DNA of 64,000 nucleotides from Acidobacteriota bacterium (GTDB lineage: Bacteria; Acidobacteriota; Blastocatellia; Pyrinomonadales; Pyrinomonadaceae). A program made the position numbers and the translations under genes. The stretch is taken from contig JADJOS010000001.1 of the NCBI GenBank assembly GCA_016713675.1, positions 1,674,001 to 1,738,000 of the forward strand, in the 5' to 3' direction. Shown here in pieces: positions 27,830 to 35,236 of the stretch (position 1 is its first letter; the number at the start of each line of letters is the position of its first letter). The notes beneath the pieces are model-generated. The model saw nothing but the letters and a program-made list of their open reading frames with translations, did not search any database and was not told the origin of the DNA.

Positions 27830-27857
27830 GGTCAGGCACAGTACCTTCAGGTACACT
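27830..27857. repeat. GGTCAGGCAC repeat with small hairpin
   Basis: GGTCAGGCACAGTACC followed by TTCAGGTACACT; GTACC/GGTAC form a 5-bp stem with a TTCA loop. The first ten bases match the repeat at 30186-30202 and, inverted and with one mismatch, that at 29372-29388. It may mark the left end of the accessory patch. Confidence 0.45.
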
Positions 27858-28106
27858 TGCCCGGCCTCAGCCATAGCGATATTTACTCCTTTTGCAGTCT
27901 TTTCGGACAACAAAAAAAGCTAAGAGCGGCTGTCCGATTTTAGGTTTTTAGTAGAGAAAATGAGAACGAAAAGAATTTAATCGATTTTGGGTCAGGGTGT
28001 CAAGTCATTTATGAAACCCATCGGACCAATTAAAACATGATAAATGCGTTCTCCAGTGGCGCAATAAGTGTTGTTTTTTTGTTTAACACTCCATATAATC
28101 CACTCC

Positions 28107-28460
28107 ATGGGCACTTCAACAAAGGATCTTGAAATTGAAGCTAAAGAGCTTGTCATCGAGTGGGAAATGCTTATCGAAACGAACAATCATTGGTCGAGTG
28201 AAATGGCGAGGAGACTTCGCGAACATTCCCTTGAGTGGCTGGCTTCAGCAAAAGAAGTATTGCAGGGCGCTACATTTCCCTCGACTGAGCATAGGCATCG
28301 CTATAGAGACGAACTGACTAAATTAGGATTTTTTTTGGGTCAAGAACATTCGGATGTTACGGAAATTCAAGAGATTGTCCGCAGATTGGCCGTAGCTCTA
28401 GATGAATTTGCCTTTCACCGTGATGAACTGGACCCATTGTATAAACGTTTTCATTCGTGA
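28107..28460 (+). CDS. Hypothetical helical protein in AT-rich patch
   Basis: 117 residues from MGTSTKDLEIEAKELVIEWE; not recognised. Mostly charged and helical, with no signal peptide or membrane segment. The ATG at 28107 begins the coding-like part; an extension to 28068 would add a hydrophobic stretch of doubtful value. It is the first of three plus-strand genes in a row, with base composition more AT-rich than the flanks, suggesting acquired DNA. Confidence 0.55.
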   Translation: MGTSTKDLEIEAKELVIEWEMLIETNNHWSSEMARRLREHSLEWLASAKEVLQGATFPSTEHRHRYRDELTKLGFFLGQEHSDVTEIQEIVRRLAVALDEFAFHRDELDPLYKRFHS

Positions 28461-28496
28461 TCTCTCACCAATGGATTTAGACCGTAAAGATAACTT

Positions 28497-28817
28497 ATGA
28501 ACGCATATAAGAACGCGACAGACCGCTTAGAGATGATTTGTAATGAAAAATCTATTCCTTGTGAAGAGCGTAACGGATTGAAAACAGAAATCATTGATGG
28601 AAGACAAGTTTCGGTTCTCGATGATGGAATTTCTGTTGGTATGGTCACTTATGCTACTGAGCAGACCACATTAAGGATCCGTTTTTGGCACTGGAAGCCA
28701 CTTTATAATGAAGAAGCAGTATCGTTTCGACAACTGTTTCATTCGACGCCGGAAGTAGAAGCGGAGTATGATCTGGAGCTTCGGTCGGCTGTCGAACGTT
28801 TAACAGCACCTGACTAA
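28497..28817 (+). CDS. Hypothetical small protein in AT-rich patch
   Basis: 106 residues, not recognised. No signal peptide or membrane segment; contains IRFWHWKPLYNEEAVSFRQL and an acidic C terminus. It begins 36 bases after the preceding gene and ends four bases before the next, so the three probably form one transcript. Confidence 0.5.
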   Translation: MNAYKNATDRLEMICNEKSIPCEERNGLKTEIIDGRQVSVLDDGISVGMVTYATEQTTLRIRFWHWKPLYNEEAVSFRQLFHSTPEVEAEYDLELRSAVERLTAPD

Positions 28818-28821
28818 ATTT

Positions 28822-29367
28822 ATGCTACCTAAGCTTTTACTGATCCTTCTTGCAATTGGCTTGTTTGAGCCAGTTCTGTTAGCCCAGGATAAATGCACAC
28901 TCACTGTGAAGAGTTTGCCCGCTGTCCGAAAATTGCGTCTAGGCATGACGCTTAGCCAGATAAGGGCTATCTATCCAACGATGCGAACGGAAAAACTCGG
29001 ATACATGGAAACGTGGTTTGAACCCGCGATCAAGAACCCCGATCCTGATGTGAGAGGTATCGGGCTAACTATCGAAAACAATAAGCTCGTCTCGTTCGAT
29101 ATTTCATATCAGCCAACAATTCAGTGGGCATCAGGAGAAGAATTTGCCTATCAATTTATGACTAATCTTGGAGTTCCCCACCCAAAGAAAGAACTCGCAT
29201 CTTTTACGTCTTCGGACGATAAAGAAGGTTTCCATGGTTATTGCAAAGATTTTTATCTTTATTTCACGGCAAACAAAAATTTTATTTGGTTCAAGGTTGA
29301 AGCTAATAATATTTGGGACGAAATTCGTAAAAGGAAAAAAAATAAGAAACAGACATTCAAGCCGTGA
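28822..29367 (+). CDS. Secreted hypothetical protein
   Basis: 181 residues with a clear signal peptide (PKLLLILLAIGLFEPVLLAQ). The mature part has VRKLRLGMTLSQIRAIYPTM, a pattern (leucine/arginine, LGM, helix, YP) common in small secreted proteins of this group, and a Lys-rich C terminus. Function unknown. It lies four bases after the previous gene. The end is within five bases of the left inverted repeat at 29372. Confidence 0.6.
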   Translation: MLPKLLLILLAIGLFEPVLLAQDKCTLTVKSLPAVRKLRLGMTLSQIRAIYPTMRTEKLGYMETWFEPAIKNPDPDVRGIGLTIENNKLVSFDISYQPTIQWASGEEFAYQFMTNLGVPHPKKELASFTSSDDKEGFHGYCKDFYLYFTANKNFIWFKVEANNIWDEIRKRKKNKKQTFKP

Positions 29368-29371
29368 TTAG

Positions 29372-29388
29372 AATCGCAGTGTCTGACC
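29372..29388. repeat. Left inverted repeat flanking the nuclease-like gene
   Basis: AATCGCAGTGTCTGACC. Its reverse complement matches 30186-30202 at 16 of 17 bases. The two copies bracket an 831-base segment holding only the nuclease-like gene. Confidence 0.6.
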
Positions 29389-29405
29389 TTGCGATTAAGA
29401 AGCTA

Positions 29406-30167
29406 TCACTTCTGATTCTCGTCCTCCGGATAGTATTCCTTTATTATTTCACCCGTGAAGACACGCGAAAGAAACTGACCATCATGTGCCCACCTTACAT
29501 CGCAAGGTCCAGTAAACAGATTGCGAACTAGTGGTATTCTTGCTAATGCATTTTCCCAGACAATTACGGCGGGAACCAAGTCTCGTTTGTTGTGAATACG
29601 TACAAAATCAGCGAATTTGGCTTTCGGCCACAGTTCCGCTAAGGAAAGATTACCTCGAAGTCCATTGATATCAACTTCATACAGAGTAATGAGCGAGCTT
29701 AACGTTGTATTCTGCGGTCGTTTGCTCTTGTCATCAATCATTTTCCCCCGCCCCGAGAAGATCGTTTTACTTTCTCCCAAGCTTGATCCGGTTTCTTGGT
29801 CGAACGGTATGGAAATTCCAACCTGACCGTACATTGCTGCGTTAACAGCTATAGGATCAAGCAGTCTTTCGTAGCCATGTGTGTAAAGCACCAACGAGCA
29901 AGATTTGTCTTTAAACTTTTGAAACTGTTTCCGTACATCACTAATTTTTTTACGAATTGGCTCGGAAGGATCATCGTAAAAAAGTCCGGCAGGCGGGTGT
30001 TTGAATGGAAACTCCTTGACGTCAAAGATTAAGGTTGAATTTGAAGCGTCTAATGTATAGTCCGGCTTTTTCAGGATACCCGGCCAAGTCTTCTCAAACT
30101 CAAATTTATCAAGCCCCTGAGATCGGAGATATCGTTCAAATAGAAGTTCACTGAACATCTTTTCCAT
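29406..30167 (-). CDS. PD-(D/E)XK nuclease-like protein
   Basis: 253 residues; no full family match recognised. The N terminus has a Glu-bearing helix (FSELLFERYLRSQGLDKFEF), then KKPDYTLDASNSTLIFDVKE. PD followed 14 residues later by D-V-K fits the PD-(D/E)XK restriction-nuclease core, with the helix supplying the acidic residue. The rest is mixed and unassigned. It is flanked by 17-bp inverted repeats and lies beside the stump of a DNA methyltransferase, so it may be part of a decayed restriction-modification or mobile nuclease unit. The start could be three residues later. Confidence 0.6.
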   Translation of the reverse strand: MEKMFSELLFERYLRSQGLDKFEFEKTWPGILKKPDYTLDASNSTLIFDVKEFPFKHPPAGLFYDDPSEPIRKKISDVRKQFQKFKDKSCSLVLYTHGYERLLDPIAVNAAMYGQVGISIPFDQETGSSLGESKTIFSGRGKMIDDKSKRPQNTTLSSLITLYEVDINGLRGNLSLAELWPKAKFADFVRIHNKRDLVPAVIVWENALARIPLVRNLFTGPCDVRWAHDGQFLSRVFTGEIIKEYYPEDENQK

Positions 30168-30185
30168 AATCCACTAAGCGAACGG

Positions 30186-30202
30186 GGTCAGGCACTGCGA
30201 TT
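30186..30202. repeat. Right inverted repeat at the methyltransferase break
   Basis: GGTCAGGCACTGCGATT, the inverted partner of 29372-29388. It supplies the premature stop (TGA in the minus-strand CTGACC) that ends the methyltransferase stump, so the repeat lies exactly at the break. Confidence 0.6.
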
Positions 30203-30343
30203 TTCTGACATTCCGCTCCGAAACAGGACGCTGTAATTGCGGTTACTGTTAAACGGCGGATCTAAGTAAACAAGATCAACGCTCTCGTCTTTGATGTAAT
30301 CGCGGAGGATCTTTAGATTGTCGCCGTAGTGAAGAGTGTTCAT
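30188..30343 (-). pseudogene. Truncated N terminus of a site-specific DNA methyltransferase
   Basis: Hand translation gives 51 residues: MNTLHYGDNLKILRDYIKDE, then SVDLVYLDPPFNSNRNYSV and LFRSGMSENRSA before the stop. The DPPFNSNRNY motif is the catalytic (D/N)PPF-type motif of adenine-N6/cytosine-N4 methyltransferases, and HYGDNLKIL is the typical start. The rest (several hundred residues in family members) is missing; homology ends at the inverted repeat. Non-functional as it stands. Confidence 0.8.
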
Positions 30344-30371
30344 TGGGATTGCTCACGGAAATGTAGCACAG

Positions 30372-30435
30372 AATAGTGAATAGTGAACAGTGAACAACTG
30401 ACAGTGAACAGTTAACAGTGAACAATAAAAGTGAA
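30372..30435. repeat. Short AGTGAACA direct repeats
   Basis: Imperfect repeats of AGTGAACA/AGTTAACA (AATAGTGAATAGTGAACAG, then ACAGTGAACAGTTAACAGTG) just upstream of the methyltransferase stump and after the DUF1772-like gene. Likely slippage-prone filler. Confidence 0.6.
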
Positions 30436-30458
30436 AGCGAAGCAGTACTTACGCTTAG

Positions 30459-30950
30459 CTAGGCTGTTTCGGCAGACCACACTCTTAGAGCGATAACGGA
30501 AAAGGCGAAGCCGAATAATTCGACTATCAAACGGATCCGGTTTCCGAGCATCCACTGGTCGACGCCGGCGATAATTTCGTTTGCGCTCATGTCACCGGCA
30601 ATGCTGTGGGCAAACATGCTGCCGACGAGCGGGGCGAGATAAACGATCAATGAGACCGACACGAGAACCGATGTCGCCGCCGAGAGCCCGAGCCATAAAC
30701 GGGAGCGCCGCGCAGATTTCCACGCAGCGATCGCCGAACCCACCGCAAGAATGGCGAACAACGGGTTAAAAAGCGGAAAGAACGGCGCACCGCCTTTGCT
30801 GGGAAGTTGGGCAAAGGTTTTTAACGATTCGGGCGGCGAGGCGCTCCATTTCGGAATGACCATCATCTCGTTAAAAACCTGCCCGCCACACCAAACGCCC
30901 CAAACCATAACCGACGCAGCCAAAAGCACAAAAGCAATTCTATTTCTCAT
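30459..30950 (-). CDS. DUF1772-like four-helix membrane protein
   Basis: 163 residues with about four hydrophobic helices (IAFVLLAASVMVWGVWCGGQ near the N terminus, FPLFNPLFAILAVGSAIAAW, ATSVLVSVSLIVYLAPLVGS, IVELFGFAFSVIALRVWSAE). The pattern, with VFNEMMVIPKW after the first helix, fits DUF1772/anthrone-oxygenase-like proteins, whose bacterial role is unclear. Monocistronic, as far as can be seen. Confidence 0.6.
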   Translation of the reverse strand: MRNRIAFVLLAASVMVWGVWCGGQVFNEMMVIPKWSASPPESLKTFAQLPSKGGAPFFPLFNPLFAILAVGSAIAAWKSARRSRLWLGLSAATSVLVSVSLIVYLAPLVGSMFAHSIAGDMSANEIIAGVDQWMLGNRIRLIVELFGFAFSVIALRVWSAETA

Positions 30951-31014
30951 AGGTTTATGTCGCTAAAATGAGCATTTTGTCACTAAATGAATATTGTTGC
31001 AGCTTAAATTGATC

Positions 31015-31608
31015 TCAGCCTTTCGACGCAAGAAACCCCGATATCGCATTTGCGATGCGGGCTTCGCGGGCGTGGGTGTTGAATATCGGGGCCTCTTCGC
31101 GCAAGCGTTGTTCGGTGACGCCGGTGAGGAACATTCCTTCCTGCTGGAGGACGACGAAATAGGACTTGCTGGTCCCATTCGATTCGCTGTTGTAATTCGT
31201 TTCCGTCTTTACATAGGCACCGGTGAATTGGCTCAGGCTGCCTTCGATAACCTCGCGGCGGTAGATGAACTGGCGGACGAAGGCGTAGCTGTCTTTCGTC
31301 TTGTCAAAATAATATGCCTCGCGGATCGAGCCTTTGAGCGTGATTGCCAGGCAAAGGAGAGCAGGTATTCCCGTCAACCACAACCCGAGAGCATCGCCAC
31401 TGTCCCATATAAACAAGAAAAGGAAGAACAACACGGTCAACACCACAAAGCCCACGGCCGCAAAGAACCCGAGGACCGTCGGCCTGTAGTCCATGATGAT
31501 CAATGACTCAGGCCGCCGTGCGATCCACAGGGGGACAAGAAAACCGAACCGATCACCGATTATCGTCGCCCAAAGGCGGTCAAAGACTGATTCTTCGTCT
31601 CCATTCAT
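31015..31608 (-). CDS. Hypothetical two-helix membrane protein
   Basis: 197 residues, not recognised. Two adjacent membrane helices (VLGFFAAVGFVVLTVLFFLF and ALGLWLTGIPALLCLAITLK), then a soluble C-terminal domain rich in strands (YNSESNGTSKSYFVVLQQEG). A GGGAGA lies upstream of ATG. It follows the tandem TPR genes on the same strand with a 43-base gap. Confidence 0.55.
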   Translation of the reverse strand: MNGDEESVFDRLWATIIGDRFGFLVPLWIARRPESLIIMDYRPTVLGFFAAVGFVVLTVLFFLFLFIWDSGDALGLWLTGIPALLCLAITLKGSIREAYYFDKTKDSYAFVRQFIYRREVIEGSLSQFTGAYVKTETNYNSESNGTSKSYFVVLQQEGMFLTGVTEQRLREEAPIFNTHAREARIANAISGFLASKG

Positions 31609-31651
31609 AAAGTTGATCTCCCATTTGTTCAGATCGCCGTATCCAAAATAT

Positions 31652-33454
31652 CTATTCCGGGATCCCTACTTTCTTGACCAATTCCTTGAATCGCTGGTCG
31701 TCTCGCAGAAAAACAAATGGTAGTCGAATTTTGAGTTCTGCGATCTGTGGTTCGCGTTGATCATACGATTTGTTCAGATATTCAAACGCTTTATCTTTGT
31801 CCTGGAGACGGGCATAGGTTTCCGCAATTCGAAAGGCCGGTAGATAAGCATTTTTATCCTTCTCCAGACTTGATCTCTGACTGTCCAACTGAATGTCTAT
31901 TTGCTTTTGCACAAATCCCTTATAACCGTCTTTTTCAAAAGCTAGTTGGAGGTCCTTAATGTTTTCCGGGCTAACGCCAAAGAGTAGTTTGATCTGGATA
32001 AGGCGTTGCTCAACGGCCTCGGAATACATACCCTTGGCTTCATAAACGTCGGCGAGGTTATTGCGAGGACTCGGGGCGTCCGGAAACAACTCAATGGTTT
32101 TCTTAAACTGAGCAATTGCTTCGTCCCGCTTGCCTCCAAAATCATTCACTCTACCTTTTTGGTTATTTATGACCATCGACAACGGGTCAAGTTCAATAGC
32201 TTTATTTATCTCCGATAGCGCTTGGTCGCCATTTCCCGAAAAATGATATACCTCTGCAAGCCACTGATAAGCTGACGGATACTTTGGGTTGAGTTCGATC
32301 GCTCTCTTTAGCTCTCTCTCAGCACCTTTGAGATCATAATCATAGTTGGTCAAGATCTGACCGAGCGAGGCATGTGCTTCCGCCAGATTTGGGTCAATTT
32401 CGAGGGCTTTTTGTGCCGCCTGTTTCGCCAACGGCATATATTCACTTGGCCTGAATGCACCGTAATAGGGCATCAATGCCAAAGTGTCGGCGAGTCCTGC
32501 GTATGCGAGTGCGTACTTCGGGTCAGCCGCGATCGCCTGTTGGAAATACTCTCTGGCTTTTTGAAAGTCTTCGGTCTTTCGTTTGTTCCAATGAAAACGC
32601 CCTTTTAGGTAAAGCTGCTGTGCCTCGGAACTGGTCGTGTTAGTTTTGCTGACTCGCTCCTGTTCGGTCGCCGTTAGTTTCGAACGAAGCTTGTCCGAAA
32701 CGGTTTTTGCGATCTCGCTCTGCAACGAAACGAGGTCGTTCATCTTGCGGTTATAGGTTTGGCTCCAAATCGCATCGAGTTTTTTCGTATCAACCAACTC
32801 CAAAGTCACCTTCAGATCTTCGCCGCGTTGACTGACCCTTCCTAGCAAAACCGCTTCGACCCCCAACTCTTCGCCCAGTTCTTTGACCGACTTTTCTTTA
32901 CCTTTGAAGTAGAAAACAGTACTCCTGGCTTTGACGGAAAGATTTGGGATCTCAGTCAAATTGCTGATAAGCGATTCAGTCATTCCATCGCTCAAATAAT
33001 CAATATCTGCATTGCCGCTGTCGTTAACAAACGGCATCACAGCGATGGAATTGATCGCCGCCGATCCACTGATGTTGAAATATCGATAACCGAGGAATCC
33101 ACCGACCAAAAGAACGAAAGCAACTACGACCGCGATCAACGGCTTTGCCGCTCTATTTGCGGAAAAGCTAGGCTTTTCCGAGACGCCGTCTAAACTTTCT
33201 TGAGGCTTCGCCTCCGCTCCGCGTGGAAATACAGCAGTTTGTTCGGTGGTATGTATCTGTGCACGAGTCGGAGCCTCGCCCGGAGCAGCCGTCGAGTGAA
33301 GGATCGCGGTTTGCGGCTCGTCGGATGGGAACCCAGTCGCTATCGCTCCCGGTTCTGACCTCGCCGGGCCTTCGAGCAGCGCATTGCCGTCATCGAGGCA
33401 ATACAGCAGCGTGTCGTCGTAATAGTCTCGTCTGCATTCAGGACATCGTTTCAT
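31652..33454 (-). CDS. Zinc-ribbon-headed membrane TPR protein (copy A)
   Basis: 600 residues. The N terminus MKRCPECRRDYYDDTLLYCL carries Cys4, Cys7 and Cys19, a short metal-ribbon-like head; a Pro/Thr linker leads to one membrane helix (IAVVVAFVLLVGGFLGYRYF). Next is a FlgO/TolB-like domain (INSIAVMPFVNDSGNADIDY, LSDGMTESLISNL, AVLLGRVSQRGEDLKVTLEL), then TPR repeats (YALAYAGLADTLALMPYYGA, LAEAHASLGQILTNYDYDL). In other bacteria this head-less architecture occurs behind cyclase or regulator domains. Close paralogue of copy B, which ends six bases upstream of its start. Function unknown. Confidence 0.8.
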   Translation of the reverse strand: MKRCPECRRDYYDDTLLYCLDDGNALLEGPARSEPGAIATGFPSDEPQTAILHSTAAPGEAPTRAQIHTTEQTAVFPRGAEAKPQESLDGVSEKPSFSANRAAKPLIAVVVAFVLLVGGFLGYRYFNISGSAAINSIAVMPFVNDSGNADIDYLSDGMTESLISNLTEIPNLSVKARSTVFYFKGKEKSVKELGEELGVEAVLLGRVSQRGEDLKVTLELVDTKKLDAIWSQTYNRKMNDLVSLQSEIAKTVSDKLRSKLTATEQERVSKTNTTSSEAQQLYLKGRFHWNKRKTEDFQKAREYFQQAIAADPKYALAYAGLADTLALMPYYGAFRPSEYMPLAKQAAQKALEIDPNLAEAHASLGQILTNYDYDLKGAERELKRAIELNPKYPSAYQWLAEVYHFSGNGDQALSEINKAIELDPLSMVINNQKGRVNDFGGKRDEAIAQFKKTIELFPDAPSPRNNLADVYEAKGMYSEAVEQRLIQIKLLFGVSPENIKDLQLAFEKDGYKGFVQKQIDIQLDSQRSSLEKDKNAYLPAFRIAETYARLQDKDKAFEYLNKSYDQREPQIAELKIRLPFVFLRDDQRFKELVKKVGIPE

Positions 33455-33460
33455 AAGATC

Positions 33461-35179
33461 CTATTCCGGCAGATTCAGGCGTTTGAGCATTGCCTTGAAT
33501 CGCGGCTCGGTGCGCAGGTCGTCAAGTTCCGGCATAACTGCGTAATAAGTCGCGAGTGATCCGCGGTCGTCAATTTCCTTTTCGAGCCAATCCAAAGCTT
33601 CTTCTTTTTCGCCAAGCCCAAGGTGGATCAGCGCAACGGCGGTGCGAGGAACGTATTGCTGTGAAGATGCCTGCTTTAACTCGGCCAGGAGTTTAACCGC
33701 TTCATCCCGCTGTCCGGATCTTGCCAGAAAGAACCCCAGATCTCCTTTTCCGAGGGTAGAACCGCTCATTTCAATATACTTACGCATTTCGGCTATTGCT
33801 TCCGGTTTCATGCCCTTTTGCCAATGCGTCAAACCCAAACCATAGAAGGCACTAGCAAAATTCGGGTCGAGAGAAAGAACACGTTGATATTGAACGATCG
33901 CCTCGTCATAGCGGCGGGCGGCAAGTAATACGTCACCGAGATTTGTTCCAATTATCGGAGAAAGCGGATCCAACTCCTCGGCTCGCCTCAACGACGCAAC
34001 GGCCTCGTCAAACCGTTTCGTCGGATAAAGCACATCTCCGCCGAGCCAGTGATAGGCAGTCGCGTAGTTCGGATCGAGTTCGATGGCCCGACGGATCTCC
34101 TTTTCCCCCGCAACCCGATCGAATTCATAAAAGGTAAAATACGATTCGAGAGCGGCGTGTGGAGCTGCCAAGGAATCGTCCAGTTCTAATGCCCTCAAAG
34201 CAGCCGCTTTTGCCTGTGGCATACTGTCCTTTGCTGAGGTTACGTTATACTGCGAAAAAAGAACGTACGTTTCGGCCAAACCTGCAAAAGCGAGTGCGTA
34301 GTTCGGGTCTTTCTCGATCGCTTGCTTGAAAAATTCAGCCGCCTGTTTCAGCGATTCGATCGTTCGTCGGTTCCAGGCAAAACGGCCTTTCAGATATAGC
34401 TGGTACGCTTCGTTGTTGTTTGTGTACTTCTTTGTGAGGCCTGTCTCTTCGCTGGAAAGCTTTAACTGCAATTTTTGAGTTATCGCCGCCGCGATCTCAC
34501 GCTGCGTTGCGAGCAGTTCAGACATCTTGCGTTCATACTGCTCCCCCCACAGCGATTTGCGGTTTCGGGTATCAACCAGATTGACGCTGATGGTCAAGTT
34601 TTCGCCGCGTTGTGTGATGCGTCCTGTCATCACCGAATCAACTCCTCGTTCTTTCGCGACCGTCTGAGGATCCGTTTCTTTACCTTTGTAACGAAAGACC
34701 GAACTCGTCGGGCTGACTTTCAAATCGGGAAATTGCGAAAGGCGATAGATCAAAGATTCCGCCAAACCATCGCTCAAGTATTCGGAATCTGCGTTACCGC
34801 TCCGGTTTTCAAAAGGCAGAACGGCGATCGAATTGATCGGTCCACCTGCTGCAGGTTTGAGATATCGATAACCGTAGAACCCGCCGAGAACGATGACCGC
34901 GAGCGCGATCGGAGCAAACAATAGACGTTTATCGAAACCGCGAGCCTCAGGGACAATGTCACCCGTCCTGCCTGGCAAGATCGCCGTCTGATCGGTCATC
35001 TGAATTTGCGCACGTGTTTGAGCTTCGCCCGGAGCAGCCGTCGAGTGCAGGATAGCCGTTGCAGGCTCATCACCCGACGAGGCGGTCGCCGGGCCTTCGA
35101 GCAGCGCATTGCCGTCATCGAGGCAATACAGCAGCGTGTCGTCGTAATAATCGCGTCTACATTCCGGGCATCGTTTCAT
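33461..35179 (-). CDS. Zinc-ribbon-headed membrane TPR protein (copy B)
   Basis: 572 residues, same layout as copy A: MKRCPECRRDYYDDTLLYCL head, linker, membrane helix (LLFAPIALAVIVLGGFYGYR), FlgO/TolB-like domain (INSIAVLPFENRSGNADSEY, LSDGLAESLIYRL) and TPR repeats. The ATG at 35179 is chosen because copy A begins at the same conserved residue; an extension to 35230 is possible. Nearly identical first 70 residues indicate a recent tandem duplication, with later divergence in the TPR part. Confidence 0.8.
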   Translation of the reverse strand: MKRCPECRRDYYDDTLLYCLDDGNALLEGPATASSGDEPATAILHSTAAPGEAQTRAQIQMTDQTAILPGRTGDIVPEARGFDKRLLFAPIALAVIVLGGFYGYRYLKPAAGGPINSIAVLPFENRSGNADSEYLSDGLAESLIYRLSQFPDLKVSPTSSVFRYKGKETDPQTVAKERGVDSVMTGRITQRGENLTISVNLVDTRNRKSLWGEQYERKMSELLATQREIAAAITQKLQLKLSSEETGLTKKYTNNNEAYQLYLKGRFAWNRRTIESLKQAAEFFKQAIEKDPNYALAFAGLAETYVLFSQYNVTSAKDSMPQAKAAALRALELDDSLAAPHAALESYFTFYEFDRVAGEKEIRRAIELDPNYATAYHWLGGDVLYPTKRFDEAVASLRRAEELDPLSPIIGTNLGDVLLAARRYDEAIVQYQRVLSLDPNFASAFYGLGLTHWQKGMKPEAIAEMRKYIEMSGSTLGKGDLGFFLARSGQRDEAVKLLAELKQASSQQYVPRTAVALIHLGLGEKEEALDWLEKEIDDRGSLATYYAVMPELDDLRTEPRFKAMLKRLNLPE

Positions 35180-35236
35180 AGGCGGTGTGTCGTAAAACTC
35201 AGTCGTGCGGCTTTCCGGGGATTTATGCAAATTTGA

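Larger units (their letters stand above)
27258..28106. other. 849-base region without a convincing gene
   Basis: Holds the upstream region of the cystathionine beta-synthase-type gene, a 20-bp perfect palindrome (27427-27446), a C/CCA-rich stretch near 27590-27720, and a repeat-like GGTCAGGCAC at 27830. An open stretch at 27402-27803 (+) codes for a low-complexity Pro/Thr/Arg peptide and is not accepted as a gene. Confidence 0.6.

Noticed and set aside
30372..30435. CRISPR-like repeats
   Set aside because: Repeat unit of about eight bases without spacers; simple slippage repeats.
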